Shown here: positions 16,596 through 25,281 of the stretch, piece by piece | Layout: every line of letters begins with the position of its first letter | How positions within the stretch are numbered: position 1 is the first letter of the stretch | Source of the DNA: an uncultured Monoglobus sp. | Lineage (GTDB): Bacteria; Bacillota; Clostridia; Monoglobales; Monoglobaceae | Direction: 5' to 3' | Length of the DNA stretch: 46,194 nucleotides | NCBI GenBank assembly: GCA_947628795.1 | Contig: CANRBF010000015.1 | Span: 1-46,194, forward strand | Made by a program: the position numbers and the translations under genes | The notes under the pieces: model-generated | Told to the model about the DNA's origin: nothing | Seen by the model: the letters and a program-made list of their open reading frames with translations, nothing else | Database searches by the model: none

Positions 16596-17863
16596 TCGCT
16601 CATCTCCCGCTCGATCTTCAAAAGTCTGTTGTATTTTGCCACTCGCTCGCCGCGGCAGGGCGCGCCCGCCTTGATATATTCCGCGTTTACCGCCACGGCT
16701 ATATCGGCGATAGCGGCGTCCGAAGTCTCGCCGCTGCGGTGGGAGATTATCGGCGCGTATCCGTTGGTTTTCGCCAGCTCTATCACGTCAAGCGTCTCGC
16801 TCAGCGTTCCGATCTGGTTGGGCTTTATGAGTATCGAGTTGGCTATCCTCAGGTCAAAGCCCTTTTTCAGCCTGGCAGCGTTGGTAACGAACAGATCGTC
16901 GCCCACCAGCTTTATTTTTTTACCCAGAGTGTCGGTCAGCATTTCCCAGCCCTCGAAATCGTCCTCGGCCATTCCGTCCTCGATCGAGACGATCGGGTAT
17001 TTGCGGCAGTAGCCGCTCCAGAGCTTCACCATGTCGTCGCGGCTGAGCATGCGGTTCTGCTTCCAGAAATAATACTGTCCGCTCTCGCCGACCTTTTCCG
17101 CCTCGCCGAACATCTCGCTTGCCGCTGCGTCCAGAGCCAGCGCGAAATGGAAGCCCGGCTTGAAGCCCGCTCGGGTTATCGCGTTCATTATCAGTTTTAT
17201 CGCTTCCTCGTCGCCCTGGAGCCGCGGCGCGAATCCGCCCTCGTCGCCCACGGCCGAGCCGAGGCCGCGCTCGGTTAAAATATTTTTCAGCGTTTGGTAC
17301 ACGCGGACGCACCACATCAGGCCCTGCTCGAAGCTCTTGGCCCCGATCGGGATTATCATAAACTCCTGTATGCTCAGATTGTTGTCGCTGTGGCGTCCGC
17401 CGTTGATTATGTTCATCATCGGTTTTGGCAGTCTTGCGGCGGCAGCGCCGCCTATATATTGATAGAGCCCAAGACCCAGCGCGTTTGCCGCCGCGTTTGC
17501 CGCCGCGAGAGACACGCTGAGTATCGAGTTGGCGCCCAGCCGCGACTTGGTGTCTGTGCCGTCAAGCTCGATCATTTTTTTGTCGATCGCCCTCTGGTCG
17601 ATGACGTTCATGCCCCGGAGCTTTGAGCGCAGGTGCTCGTTCACGACCCGAACCGCCTTCAAAACGCCCTTTCCCATATATCTGGCGCCGTCGCCGTCTC
17701 TGAGCTCAAGCGCCTCATGGGCGCCGGTCGACGCGCCCGACGGCACCGACGCTCTGCCTACGCTTCCGTCGTCGGTGTAGACCTCTGTCTCGATCGTGGG
17801 GTTGCCGCGCGAATCAAGTATCTCCCTCGCCCTTATGTCCTCTATTCCTATATAAGATTTCAT
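16592..17863 (-). CDS. eno: Enolase (phosphopyruvate hydratase)
   Basis: 423 residues, normal length. It interconverts 2-phosphoglycerate and phosphoenolpyruvate. Key features are present: [26 protein letters not shown], the QEF catalytic Glu, VGDEGGFAP, the metal ligand in [10 protein letters not shown], the catalytic Lys in [12 protein letters not shown], and [10 protein letters not shown]. Small departures from the common form (GGRHSDNN for GGAHADNN, and LSIQEF) do not touch the catalytic residues. An AGGAAAAGG ribosome site precedes ATG 17863. It is cotranscribed with gph. Confidence 0.96.
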   Translation of the reverse strand: MKSYIGIEDIRAREILDSRGNPTIETEVYTDDGSVGRASVPSGASTGAHEALELRDGDGARYMGKGVLKAVRVVNEHLRSKLRGMNVIDQRAIDKKMIELDGTDTKSRLGANSILSVSLAAANAAANALGLGLYQYIGGAAAARLPKPMMNIINGGRHSDNNLSIQEFMIIPIGAKSFEQGLMWCVRVYQTLKNILTERGLGSAVGDEGGFAPRLQGDEEAIKLIMNAITRAGFKPGFHFALALDAAASEMFGEAEKVGESGQYYFWKQNRMLSRDDMVKLWSGYCRKYPIVSIEDGMAEDDFEGWEMLTDTLGKKIKLVGDDLFVTNAARLKKGFDLRIANSILIKPNQIGTLSETLDVIELAKTNGYAPIISHRSGETSDAAIADIAVAVNAEYIKAGAPCRGERVAKYNRLLKIEREMSE

Positions 17864-17917
17864 AAGCCTTTTCCTTTCGTTTTATCTTTTTAAAATAAGA
17901 TTTCCCGATTTTTATTA

Positions 17918-17946
17918 ATTATACCATACTGTTCTTGTTTTGTACA
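17918..17946 (-). promoter_or_regulatory. Promoter of eno-gph
   Basis: Minus strand TGTACA (17941-17946), 17-bp spacer, TATAAT (17918-17923) with a TGG extended -10. The -35 matches consensus at four of six positions. Confidence 0.55.
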
Positions 17947-17962
17947 GATTGAAAATTTGTTT

Positions 17963-17991
17963 GAATATTATTCCCAAGGCTGCAAATACTG
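17963..17991 (+). promoter_or_regulatory. Possible forespore-type promoter of sigG
   Basis: GAATA (17963-17967), 17-bp spacer, AATACTG (17985-17991), a partial match to the sigma-G/sigma-F pattern GMATR and CATNMTA. Such control is known for sigG in Bacillus. The -10 match is five of seven at best. Confidence 0.35.
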
Positions 17992-18027
17992 TATTTAGAT
18001 TCAAATCAAGGATTTAGGAGGCGGACC

Positions 18028-18801
18028 ATGGGAAACGGCAAGGTGGAGATCTGCGGAGTGAATACCTCAAAGCTTCCGGTGCTTTCGGCTAAGGAAAAGC
18101 GGGAGCTGTTCGAAAAGATCAAGCAGGGCGACATGGAGGCGCGCCAGCGTTTTATATACGGAAATCTTCGGCTGGTGCTGAGCATTTTAAAGCGCTTCGG
18201 CAACCGAAACGAGAATATAGACGACCTGTTCCAGATCGGCTGCATAGGGCTTATCAAGGCGGTGGAAAACTTTGACACGAGCCACAACGTGCAGTTCAGC
18301 ACCTACGCGGTTCCCATGATAATAGGCGAGATACGCAGATACCTTCGGGACAACAACGCCATACGCGTCAGCCGTTCCATTAGAGACACGGCGTACAAGG
18401 CGCTGTCTGTCAAGGAAAAGCTGACCGCCGAGAGCGGCAAAGAGCCGGGCATCGCCGAGATAGCCAAGGAGATGGGTCTGCCGCCCGAGGATGTCTCGGT
18501 GGCGCTTGACGCTATCGTGGACCCCGTCTCGATGCAGGAGCCGCTCTACCACGACGGCACCGACGCGGTGTTCATCATGGACCAGATCAAGGACGAGAAG
18601 AACATCGACGAGTCGTGGCTCGAGAGCATTTCGCTCAAGGAGGCGATAAGCCGTCTGAGCGAGAGGGAGCAGCACATCATAAAGCTGCGCTTTTTTCAGG
18701 GCAAGACCCAGACCGAGGTGGCCTCCGAGATAGGGATCTCTCAGGCGCAGGTGTCGCGCCTTGAGAAAAACGCCCTCAACCATATGAGAAAAAATTTATA
18801 A
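18028..18801 (+). CDS. sigG: Sporulation sigma factor sigma-G
   Basis: 257 residues. It directs late forespore transcription. The N-terminus KVEICGVNTSKLPVL is diagnostic for sigma-G against sigma-F. Region 2 (NLRLVLSILKRFGNRNENID, DDLFQIGCIGLIKAVENFD, FSTYAVPMIIGEIRRYLRD), region 3 and region 4 (REQHIIKLRFFQGKTQTEVA with an HTH ending ISQAQVSRLEK) are complete. ATG 18028 follows TAGGAGG. In Bacillus it follows spoIIGA-sigE; here it stands alone ahead of dacF and divergent from eno. Confidence 0.95.
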   Translation: MGNGKVEICGVNTSKLPVLSAKEKRELFEKIKQGDMEARQRFIYGNLRLVLSILKRFGNRNENIDDLFQIGCIGLIKAVENFDTSHNVQFSTYAVPMIIGEIRRYLRDNNAIRVSRSIRDTAYKALSVKEKLTAESGKEPGIAEIAKEMGLPPEDVSVALDAIVDPVSMQEPLYHDGTDAVFIMDQIKDEKNIDESWLESISLKEAISRLSEREQHIIKLRFFQGKTQTEVASEIGISQAQVSRLEKNALNHMRKNL

Positions 18802-18822
18802 TACCAAACAGGAGTGATAATT

Positions 18823-20010
18823 ATGATAAAAAAATATAAGAGTATGATCGCTTTGGCGGCGTTGCCGGTGCTTTTGCTTTCGTTTGCACCCGCGGCGCGC
18901 GCCGAGAACCTCGATATAGCCAGTCAGGTAGACACCGACGTTTCGGCAAACCTTGTCACGGGAAAGTCCGGCATACTTATGGAGCCGGAATCGGGCAACG
19001 TGCTGTATGAGTTCAACCCCGACGAGAGGACGCAGATCGCCAGCGTCACCAAGGTCATGACAATGCTGCTGATCTTCGAGGCGCTTGACAGCGGCAAGAT
19101 ACATTACGACGACGAGGTCAGTGTCAGCGAGCACGCGGCGTCGATGGGCGGCTCGCAGGTGTTTCTGGAGCCCGGGGAGCAAATGAGCGTTGACGACATG
19201 CTCAAGGCGATAGCCATAGCCTCGGGCAACGACGCGGCCGTGGCGATGGCGGAATTCGTGGGCGGCAGCGAGGAGGCCTTTGTTGAGATGATGAACAAAA
19301 AGGCGGCCGCCCTCGGCTGCGAGAACACCCACTTCCAAAACTGCAACGGACTTGACGAGCCCGAGGACCACTACAGCTCGGCCCGAGACGTGGCGAAAAT
19401 TTCATGCGAGCTTTCAAAGCACCCCGATGTTTTCAAATACACCACCACATGGATGGACAGTCTGCGCGGCGGCAGCTTCGGGCTTTCGAACACCAACAAG
19501 CTGCTGAAATCATATAGCGGCGCCACGGGGCTTAAAACCGGCTCCACGAGCATAGCCAAATACTGCCTGTCGGCATCGGCCGAGCGCGACGGCATGAAGC
19601 TTATCGCCGTGGTTCTCGGCGCGCCGAGCACGGCCGAGCGTTTCGGCAGCGCCGCCAAGCTGCTGGACTACGGATTTGCTAATTATTCGGTGGTGAAGGG
19701 CGACGAGCTGGTGGGCGCGATACCCAACGTTGCGGTGCAGAGCGGCGAGCGCGACAGCCTGCCGGTGGAGCTTTCGGGCAACACGAGCTATATCGTCAAA
19801 AAAGGGAACCAGGACAAGATCGAGACCGAGATCAGCCTGAGCTCGATCTGCGCGGCGCCGATCAAGGCGGGCGACACCGTGGGAAACGTGATATTTAAAA
19901 TAGACGGCCAAAAAATCGGCGAGAACCCGATAACCGCCGCCTGCGATGTTCCAAAGATCAGCTTCGCCCAAATGTTTGAAAAGAATATCAAAAAGTTTTT
20001 AACAAAATAA
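18823..20010 (+). CDS. dacF: D-alanyl-D-alanine carboxypeptidase (DacF-like)
   Basis: 395 residues with a signal peptide (about 1-25). It trims the terminal D-Ala from wall peptides. Motifs are SVTK (SxxK, nucleophile), SGN (SxN) and KTGST (KTG), followed by a PBP5-type C-terminal domain (about 275-370). There is no obvious C-terminal membrane helix, though an amphipathic end is likely. ATG 18823 follows CAGGAG; a GTG at 18814 is a poorer start. It lies 21 bp after sigG, so it is probably co-expressed in the forespore, where DacF adjusts spore peptidoglycan crosslinking. The exact subtype (DacB/DacF) is inferred from this context. Confidence 0.88.
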   Translation: MIKKYKSMIALAALPVLLLSFAPAARAENLDIASQVDTDVSANLVTGKSGILMEPESGNVLYEFNPDERTQIASVTKVMTMLLIFEALDSGKIHYDDEVSVSEHAASMGGSQVFLEPGEQMSVDDMLKAIAIASGNDAAVAMAEFVGGSEEAFVEMMNKKAAALGCENTHFQNCNGLDEPEDHYSSARDVAKISCELSKHPDVFKYTTTWMDSLRGGSFGLSNTNKLLKSYSGATGLKTGSTSIAKYCLSASAERDGMKLIAVVLGAPSTAERFGSAAKLLDYGFANYSVVKGDELVGAIPNVAVQSGERDSLPVELSGNTSYIVKKGNQDKIETEISLSSICAAPIKAGDTVGNVIFKIDGQKIGENPITAACDVPKISFAQMFEKNIKKFLTK

Positions 20011-20015
20011 ACCAG

Positions 20016-20043
20016 CGGAGCGGCATGAAACCATGCCGCTCCG
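20016..20043 (+). terminator. Strong hairpin after dacF
   Basis: CGGAGCGGCATG pairs perfectly with CATGCCGCTCCG around AAAC. No T tract follows, so termination may need a factor or may simply be mRNA end protection. Confidence 0.5.
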
Positions 20044-20123
20044 TCAAACATAGTGATTAGCAAATAGCAAATATGCGGAGATGATTCGACAAAAATCATT
20101 GGCATATCCCCGCGAACTTAGGG

Positions 20124-20190
20124 TCAGGCTCTCCTCCTTTTAAGGGGGGTGGGGAGAGCTGTCTGCGAAGCAGACTGAGAGGGAGTTATT
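20124..20190. repeat. B-type repeat, inverted orientation, diverged
   Basis: A CTCCTCC/GGGAG-rich arm pair encloses the inner hairpin GTCTGC gaa GCAGAC (20161-20175). The inner stem is unlike that of other copies yet fully paired. Confidence 0.6.
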
Positions 20191-20257
20191 TCCCTACATT
20201 GGTTTGCCTCCCTCTCCGCCCGCAAAGCGGGCACCTCTCCCTCCTAAAGGCGGGCGA

Positions 20258-20300
20258 GGCAGACGGGCGATAATATCCGCCCTACGACATTTTGCGCATC
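20258..20300. repeat. C-type repeat, copy 2
   Basis: GGGCG..CGCCC-type palindrome (20265-20282), then CTACGACATTTTGCGCATCG, similar to the tail of copy 1 at 3041-3121. Confidence 0.5.
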
Positions 20301-20334
20301 GTTGACGCGTTTCGGTCGCAGAGAACGGTGCGCA

Positions 20335-20559
20335 TTAAAACAAATCGGAATGCGTTCTCGTGCGCGAGAGCGTTAAGATCAGCCTGTCTTTTTCCACTCT
20401 GTATATAAGCAGCCAATCGGGATTTATGTGACATTCCCTAAAACCTTCGTATATGCCGCTTAAATCGTGATCTCTGTATTTTTCGGGCAAAACACTTTCA
20501 CAAACAAGCATATTTACTACTTTTTCAAAATCATTCGTATCGGCCCCGCGTTTTATCAT
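20335..20559 (-). CDS. YafQ/RelE-type mRNA interferase toxin with a disrupted 5' end
   Basis: From ATG 20559 only 74 residues are encoded, but the codons directly upstream in the same frame read LNLYYSSRFKKDYKR, exactly the N-terminal strand and helix expected for this family. That stretch has no start codon and meets a stop. The TTG that overlaps the antitoxin stop (20607-20609), the natural coupled start, is one base out of frame. Residues that matter in YafQ are kept: H in YRDHDLSG, D in NPDWLLIY, and TRTH followed by F. It is either a frameshifted gene, an assembly error in a short A/T run near 20595-20603, or a short form from ATG 20559. Confidence 0.75.
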   Translation of the reverse strand: MIKRGADTNDFEKVVNMLVCESVLPEKYRDHDLSGIYEGFRECHINPDWLLIYRVEKDRLILTLSRTRTHSDLF

Positions 20560-20605
20560 GCGCTTATAATCTTTTTTAAATCTTGATGAGTAATATAAAT
20601 TAAGA

Positions 20606-20869
20606 TCAACTGTTCAGATCCTCTATAAGAGCCTCCACCGAGTCAAACGGGCCGGAAAGATTTTTATGATCGCGGACCTCGTCAAGTACCTCAAGCGTTT
20701 CGGGGTTCGGAAGCCTTATTTCAAACGGAATTCCGCCGTACATAATGCTTTGATTTAAAAAAATAGTCACCGCGTCGGAAATTGTCAGTCCGAAATGTTT
20801 GAATAATTCCTCTGCCCGGGATTTTGTGTCCGGACTGATGCGCACGTTTATATTTGACGTCTTAGCCAT
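20606..20869 (-). CDS. RelB/DinJ family antitoxin
   Basis: 87 residues. It should neutralise the adjacent toxin and repress the operon. The N-terminal ribbon-helix-helix strand is INVRISPDTKSRAEELF, with the DinJ-typical GLTISDAVTIFLNQSI helix. The C-terminal tail would wrap the toxin. ATG 20869 follows GGGAG; a longer in-frame form from 20899 has no ribosome site and would overlap the -10 box. The promoter with a symmetrical operator lies just upstream, as expected for autoregulation. Confidence 0.9.
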   Translation of the reverse strand: MAKTSNINVRISPDTKSRAEELFKHFGLTISDAVTIFLNQSIMYGGIPFEIRLPNPETLEVLDEVRDHKNLSGPFDSVEALIEDLNS

Positions 20870-20889
20870 AATATCATCTCCCGAAAATA

Positions 20890-20918
20890 ATTGTATCACT
20901 TTGTAGATATATTGTCAA
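20890..20918 (-). promoter_or_regulatory. Promoter of the toxin-antitoxin operon
   Basis: Minus strand TTGACA (20913-20918), 17-bp spacer, TACAAT (20890-20895). Confidence 0.8.
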
Positions 20919-20927
20919 CACAAAGTG
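20897..20927. promoter_or_regulatory. Operator of the toxin-antitoxin operon
   Basis: Inverted repeat CACTTTGT (20897-20904) and ACAAAGTG (20920-20927) with a 15-bp spacer. The arms flank the spacer and -35 region, the usual place for a ribbon-helix-helix repressor. Confidence 0.6.
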
Positions 20928-20953
20928 CTGCAAAATTTGTTGCCAAAATTTCT

Positions 20954-20970
20954 ACAAAAATTATTTTTGT
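20954..20970. repeat. Short palindrome in the ftsZ upstream region
   Basis: ACAAAAAT and ATTTTTGT are 8-bp arms around one base, in an AT-rich stretch between the toxin-antitoxin operon and ftsZ. A possible protein site; no family is recognised. Confidence 0.35.
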
Positions 20971-21077
20971 AAAATAATGTCTTGTCAAATTTTACAAGAG
21001 TATTACAGAAATTTTGTGTTTTTTATTACTTTTGTTACAATGCCGTAATATTTTTTAAGAAACTTTCGGTTTTTCTA

Positions 21078-21105
21078 TTTACAAATTTTATTTTCGTGGT
21101 ATAAT
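21078..21105 (+). promoter_or_regulatory. Promoter of ftsZ
   Basis: TTTACA (21078-21083), 16-bp spacer, TATAAT (21100-21105) with a TGG extended -10. Confidence 0.7.
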
Positions 21106-21157
21106 GTATTTTATAAGAGTATAATTGCGATTGATAGCAAGCAGAGGAGGAAATAAA

Positions 21158-22360
21158 GTGTTTCAGTTTGATACGGAATCAACAAACCCCGCCAAAATTA
21201 AGGTAATCGGTGTCGGCGGCGGAGGTAATAACGCCGTAAACAGAATGATCGAAGCTCAGGTGAAGTGCGTCGAGTTTGTCGCCGTCAACACGGACAAGCA
21301 GGATCTCACGCTGTCGCAGGCTTCTCAGAAAATACAGATAGGCGAGAAGGTCACCAAGGGTCTCGGCGCGGGCGCCGTTCCCGAGGTTGGACAGAAGGCC
21401 GCAGAGGAAAGCGTTGAGGATATCAAGAAGGCCGTTCAGGGCGCGGACATGGTTTTCGTTACCGCGGGCATGGGCGGCGGAACGGGTACCGGCGCGGCTC
21501 CCATCGTGGCGAAGATAGCCAAGGACGAGGGCATACTCACGGTCGGTATCGTCACCAAGCCCTTCTGGTTCGAGGGCAAGACCCGCCAGAAAAACAGCGA
21601 CATCGGAATCACCAACTTGATGGGCGCGGTGGACACCCTTGTCGTTATACCCAATGACAAGCTTTTGGAGGTCGCCGAGAACAGAACTCCTCTGACCGAG
21701 TCGTTCAGAATGGCCGATGATATTTTGAGGCAGGGCGTTCAGGGCATTTCGGACCTGATCTCAAGACCCGGCCTCATCAGTCTGGACTTCGCGGACATAA
21801 AGACTATCATGAAAGACACCGGCTTTGCCCACATGGGCATCGGCAGCGCCACCGGCGAGAACAGAGCCGAGGAAGCCGCCAAAAAAGCTATACATAGCCC
21901 GCTGCTTGAGACGACGATCGAGGGCGCGAAGGGCGTTATCCTGAACGTTACGGGCGGCGCGGATCTGGGAATCCTCGAGGTCAAGACCGCCGCGGAGCTG
22001 GTTCAGGAAGCCGCCGACGCGGACGCCAACATCATAATCGGCGCGATCATCGACGAGAACATGGGCGACGAGATCTCCATCACGGTCATCGCCACCGGCT
22101 TTAAGGGCAACGTTCCCGGACAGCAGGAAAAGCAGGAGGAAGCCAATCCTTTTTCAAGCTTTTTGAACCAGTTCAACATGAACAATAACGGCAATAACAG
22201 CCAAGCGCAGGCTCAGCAGTCGGCTCCGCAGCAGCAGACGCCGTCGTTTATGCAGCAGAGGCCGTCGTTCAATACGCCCCCCTCATCCAATCTTTTCAGC
22301 AAGGTCGGGGAGGACGACGGGATCGACGTTCCGGTGTTCCTGCGCAGGAAAGACAGATAA
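21158..22360 (+). CDS. ftsZ: Cell division protein FtsZ
   Basis: 400 residues. A tubulin-like GTPase that forms the division ring. Visible motifs are [19 protein letters not shown], the tubulin loop [10 protein letters not shown], and NTDKQ. The linker (about 320-388) is rich in Asn and Gln. The C-terminal peptide [14 protein letters not shown] is the normal FtsA/SepF/ZapA docking tail. The start is GTG 21158, nine bases after AGGAGG (21144-21149); earlier in-frame codons give a non-homologous N-terminus. There is no ftsA next to it, and it has its own promoter and terminator. Confidence 0.97.
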   Translation: MFQFDTESTNPAKIKVIGVGGGGNNAVNRMIEAQVKCVEFVAVNTDKQDLTLSQASQKIQIGEKVTKGLGAGAVPEVGQKAAEESVEDIKKAVQGADMVFVTAGMGGGTGTGAAPIVAKIAKDEGILTVGIVTKPFWFEGKTRQKNSDIGITNLMGAVDTLVVIPNDKLLEVAENRTPLTESFRMADDILRQGVQGISDLISRPGLISLDFADIKTIMKDTGFAHMGIGSATGENRAEEAAKKAIHSPLLETTIEGAKGVILNVTGGADLGILEVKTAAELVQEAADADANIIIGAIIDENMGDEISITVIATGFKGNVPGQQEKQEEANPFSSFLNQFNMNNNGNNSQAQAQQSAPQQQTPSFMQQRPSFNTPPSSNLFSKVGEDDGIDVPVFLRRKDR

Positions 22361-22370
22361 GAATATTTTT

Positions 22371-22399
22371 GCGGCGCCTTTTGCGGGCGCCGCTTTTTT
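22371..22399 (+). terminator. Terminator of ftsZ
   Basis: GCGGCGCC pairs with GGCGCCGC around TTTTGCG, then TTTTTT. The T tract overlaps the stop codon of the convergent minus-strand gene. Confidence 0.88.
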
Positions 22400-24077
22400 A
22401 CGCTTTTAATCTTATTTTCTGGCCGACGCGGAGCTTGTCGGGGTTTGTGATGCCGCTCGCCGCCACGATGTCGTCCACGGTGGTTTTGTAGCGTTTGGCG
22501 ATGTTCCACAGGGTGTCGCCCGGCTGTACGAAATATATTATGTACGACTGCATGCCGCCGCCCTGCTCGTTCTCGGGCTCTATGCGCTCAAACGACTTCA
22601 CGATTTTTATTCTGTCGTTTTTGATAAGCTTCACCGATATCCCGATGATCATGCGCGCTTCCACCGAATCGGGGCCTGTGATGTTGTAGCTCAAATGATT
22701 GACGAACACCTTCGCGTCGCAGGCGGCTCTTGTTCCCAAGGCTCCGCCGCTTATGTCAAAGCTGTGCTCAAACGGCGTTTTGGTCTCAAGCGCCAGCAGC
22801 GGCTGGTTTTCGTCGTTTGACAGGCAGAGGGCTTTTATGCCCGCCGAGCCTTTTATTTTTACCGTTCCGTCGCTTATGTCGATATCGTCGACCGAGGTCC
22901 CGGTCACGGTCATCGAGCATACTCCGGTTATTTCGGCGTCAGAGGGCTTGCGCTTTAAGGCGCATTTGTGACTTATCTGCGCTGTCATGGTCTCGGCTAT
23001 CTGCTCGGGCGCGGTCTCCGAAAATTCGGGCACGAGCTCGCCCCCGCCGGTGCAGTAGCCGTCGCTGACCGCTCCGGGTTCCGAGATAATATATCCGCTG
23101 ACGACTACGCCTATGACGATCTCGGCGCCGATCTCGCGCCTCTCCCCGTCCATATTATCCATGACCTCGGTGTATATCTCGCGCACGTTGTACTCGACGT
23201 CGCACTCCATATCCTCGACCGCCTTGGGCGCGTCGAAGCTCTCGTTGTAGGGTATCGAAAATTCCGCCGTGCGGACGCGGGTCCTGCCGCCGTTTTCTCC
23301 GGGCTCGGCCTCGTCCTCGTAAAGCACGCTGACCTTGACGCTGCCGCCCAGCTCGGCGCAGCCCTCGGCCATGACAGCCCGCTCGGGCTCAACCGACGCG
23401 GTGGCGCAAAGCACCTCGCCGATCTGAGGCAGCTTGCCCGGGATCTCGTGTTTGCCGCGGACTATTATGCTGCCGTCCGACGTGAACTGCTTGTCGGCGA
23501 AGCGCAGCGGCGTTTTTTTGAGCTGTATATCCGCGCTTTTTGGAGGCGGGCACTCGCTTTGACCGCTATTGCCCCGCCTGATGGGCAGCAGGTCGGCGAT
23601 CGGCGGCTCGGGCGCGGGATCTTCCTCCGCGCCGACCGGAAGCTCAAGGCACTCGCATCTGCATATTTTCACGCCCACATTGACGCCTATCCTTATATTG
23701 ACCTTGCGCGAATTTATAAGCGTGCTGTCGAGCGAGTCGATCTCAGCCTCGGCGCTCACGCGGTCGTCGGCCGTCATTCCCTTTGAGTCCACCGTGACGC
23801 TGAAATCGCGGCTCATTTCAAGCGACTTGACCGTTCCTATCACGTCGCCGTCGGGCAGATACAGCAGCGTCGCCTTGACCGCGCCCTCCACATGCGCCTT
23901 GTCCTGCCCCGGCGTCACGTCGGTAACGTAGGCTCTGGCCGACACGTCAAGTATTTTTTTTATGTCCGGCTTCACGTCGGGCACGATAAGCGGCTCGTCT
24001 ATCACCGCGCGGCCGAACTTCATCGCCACGGTGCGGCATATATCATATTTTTCGGTTTTTAATTTGATCTCCGCCAT
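22398..24077 (-). CDS. SipL-like spore coat morphogenetic protein (SPOCS repeats plus LysM)
   Basis: 559 residues; ATG 24077 follows AAAGGTGAT. It contains DUF3794/SPOCS modules. The first lies near residues 25-150 (DVKPDIKKILDVSARAYVTD), followed by further related segments in the middle (GKHEIPGKLPQIGEVL) and later. A LysM domain closes the protein (about 510-556; YFVQPGDTLWNIAKRYKTTV). Length and layout match Clostridioides SipL, which binds SpoIVA through its LysM domain to start coat assembly on the mother-cell side. A sigma-E-like promoter sits upstream. The SPOCS module is also found in unrelated clostridial proteins, so the SipL role is an inference. Confidence 0.75.
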   Translation of the reverse strand: MAEIKLKTEKYDICRTVAMKFGRAVIDEPLIVPDVKPDIKKILDVSARAYVTDVTPGQDKAHVEGAVKATLLYLPDGDVIGTVKSLEMSRDFSVTVDSKGMTADDRVSAEAEIDSLDSTLINSRKVNIRIGVNVGVKICRCECLELPVGAEEDPAPEPPIADLLPIRRGNSGQSECPPPKSADIQLKKTPLRFADKQFTSDGSIIVRGKHEIPGKLPQIGEVLCATASVEPERAVMAEGCAELGGSVKVSVLYEDEAEPGENGGRTRVRTAEFSIPYNESFDAPKAVEDMECDVEYNVREIYTEVMDNMDGERREIGAEIVIGVVVSGYIISEPGAVSDGYCTGGGELVPEFSETAPEQIAETMTAQISHKCALKRKPSDAEITGVCSMTVTGTSVDDIDISDGTVKIKGSAGIKALCLSNDENQPLLALETKTPFEHSFDISGGALGTRAACDAKVFVNHLSYNITGPDSVEARMIIGISVKLIKNDRIKIVKSFERIEPENEQGGGMQSYIIYFVQPGDTLWNIAKRYKTTVDDIVAASGITNPDKLRVGQKIRLKA

Positions 24078-24108
24078 AAGTATCACCTTTCTTTCAAGCA
24101 CTTAGTTA

Positions 24109-24137
24109 ACAATATGTTTTTTGCTCTTGATTTATGC
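24109..24137 (-). promoter_or_regulatory. Candidate sigma-E promoter of the SipL-like gene
   Basis: Minus strand GCATAAA (24131-24137), 14-bp spacer, CATATTGT (24109-24116). The spacing and the CATA core fit the mother-cell sigma-E pattern (KMATATT, N14, CATACAMT), with mismatches at the ends of both boxes. It overlaps the divergent rubrerythrin promoter. Confidence 0.45.
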
Positions 24138-24155
24138 CGCGTTTTGTGATAAAAT
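24127..24155 (+). promoter_or_regulatory. Promoter of rubrerythrin
   Basis: TTGATT (24127-24132), 17-bp spacer, TAAAAT (24150-24155). Confidence 0.6.
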
Positions 24156-24203
24156 CAGAAAAAACGGAAACAATAAATTACAAAACGAAAGGGGAATTTT
24201 ACC

Positions 24204-24752
24204 ATGAGTGCAAAAGAATTGAAAGGTTCAAAGACCGAGGCCAATTTGATGGCGGCGTTCGCCGGCGAGTCGCAGGCGAGGAACAAGTACACCTACTACG
24301 CAAGTAAGGCCAAGAAGGACGGCTATGTTCAGATAGCCGAGATATTCGAGGAGACCGCCAACAACGAGAAGGAGCACGCCAAGATCTGGTTCAAGCTGCT
24401 CCATGACGGCGGGGTGCCCGACACCGTTACAAACCTCAAGGACGCAGCTGAGGGCGAGAACTACGAGTGGACCGACATGTACGCCGGATTTGCCAAGGAC
24501 GCCCGCGAGGAAGGCTTTGACGATATCGCCGACCTGTTTGAGGGCGTCGCCAAGATCGAGAAGGAGCACGAGGAACGCTACCGCAAGCTGCTCAAAAACA
24601 TCGAGGACGAGTGCGTGTTCTCAAAAGACGGAGATGTTATCTGGCAGTGCGCCAACTGCGGCCATATCGTTATCGGCAAAAAGGCTCCCGAGGTATGTCC
24701 GGTCTGCGCGCATCCGCAGAGCTACTTTAAGATCAAGCCCGAGAACTATTAA
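24204..24752 (+). CDS. rbr: Rubrerythrin
   Basis: 182 residues. An NADH-linked peroxidase of anaerobes that scavenges H2O2. The N-terminal ferritin-like four-helix domain holds the diiron ligands ([26 protein letters not shown], and [15 protein letters not shown]). The C-terminal rubredoxin domain (about 145-182) has the CANCGH and CPVCAHP FeS4 cysteine pairs. GAAAGGGGAA precedes ATG 24204. It lies 4 bp ahead of ruvC and shares a short transcript with it. Confidence 0.96.
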   Translation: MSAKELKGSKTEANLMAAFAGESQARNKYTYYASKAKKDGYVQIAEIFEETANNEKEHAKIWFKLLHDGGVPDTVTNLKDAAEGENYEWTDMYAGFAKDAREEGFDDIADLFEGVAKIEKEHEERYRKLLKNIEDECVFSKDGDVIWQCANCGHIVIGKKAPEVCPVCAHPQSYFKIKPENY

Positions 24753-24756
24753 TTAA

Positions 24757-25281
24757 ATGAGAATTCTGGGAATTGACCCCGGCTTCGCGATCGTGGGGTA
24801 CGGGGTCATTGATTACATAGGCGGCAAATTCAAGATCGTGGAATACGGCGCGATAACCACCGAAGCGGGAGAGGAAATGAACTCCCGCTTTAAAACCATC
24901 CACGACGATCTGAACACGATAATCGAACGCACCAAGCCGGAGTTCATGGCGATCGAGGAGCTGTTTTTTAACAGCAATCAGAAAACCGCCATAAACGTGG
25001 CTCAGGCGAGGGGCGTGTTGTTGCTCTCCGCCCTGAACCACGGCGTGAGGATATACGAGTACACGCCGCTGCAGGTCAAGCAGGCCATAGTGGGCTACGG
25101 CCGGGCGGACAAAAAGCAGGTGCAGTATCTGACAAAAACAATGCTGAACCTCAAAGAGGTGCCCAGGCCCGACGACACGGCCGACGCGCTGGCGATAGCG
25201 GTCTGTCACGCCCATTCCTACAACCCGCGTATAACGCGGCAAATAAAGGCTCCTCTTCCCTCGGGAGGGGGCTTTAATTAG
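24757..25281 (+). CDS. ruvC: Holliday junction resolvase RuvC
   Basis: 174 residues. It nicks four-way junctions bound by RuvAB. Catalytic acids are present: D in LGIDPGFAIVGYG, E in AIEELFF, and two Asp in RPDDTADALAIA. The start MRILGIDPG is canonical, but no Shine-Dalgarno is visible in the 4-bp gap after rubrerythrin, so translation may depend on coupling. The last residues (KAPLPSGGGFN) are encoded by the edge of an intergenic palindromic repeat (about 25248-25280), so the original C-terminus has probably been replaced. ruvA and ruvB are 9 kb away on the other strand. Confidence 0.93.
   Translation: MRILGIDPGFAIVGYGVIDYIGGKFKIVEYGAITTEAGEEMNSRFKTIHDDLNTIIERTKPEFMAIEELFFNSNQKTAINVAQARGVLLLSALNHGVRIYEYTPLQVKQAIVGYGRADKKQVQYLTKTMLNLKEVPRPDDTADALAIAVCHAHSYNPRITRQIKAPLPSGGGFN

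Larger units (their letters stand above)
20011..20334. other. 324-bp gene-free region with inverted repeats
   Basis: It holds the sigG-dacF hairpin, a GTGATTAGCAAATAGC motif shared with 3592 and 30098, an inverted B-type repeat, an A-like repeat (20206-20255) and a C-type repeat. No gene is seen. Confidence 0.65.

Noticed and set aside
16592..17863. Degenerate or moonlighting enolase paralogue
   Set aside because: A few motif positions differ from the common form, but all catalytic and metal-binding residues I could locate are intact and length is normal.
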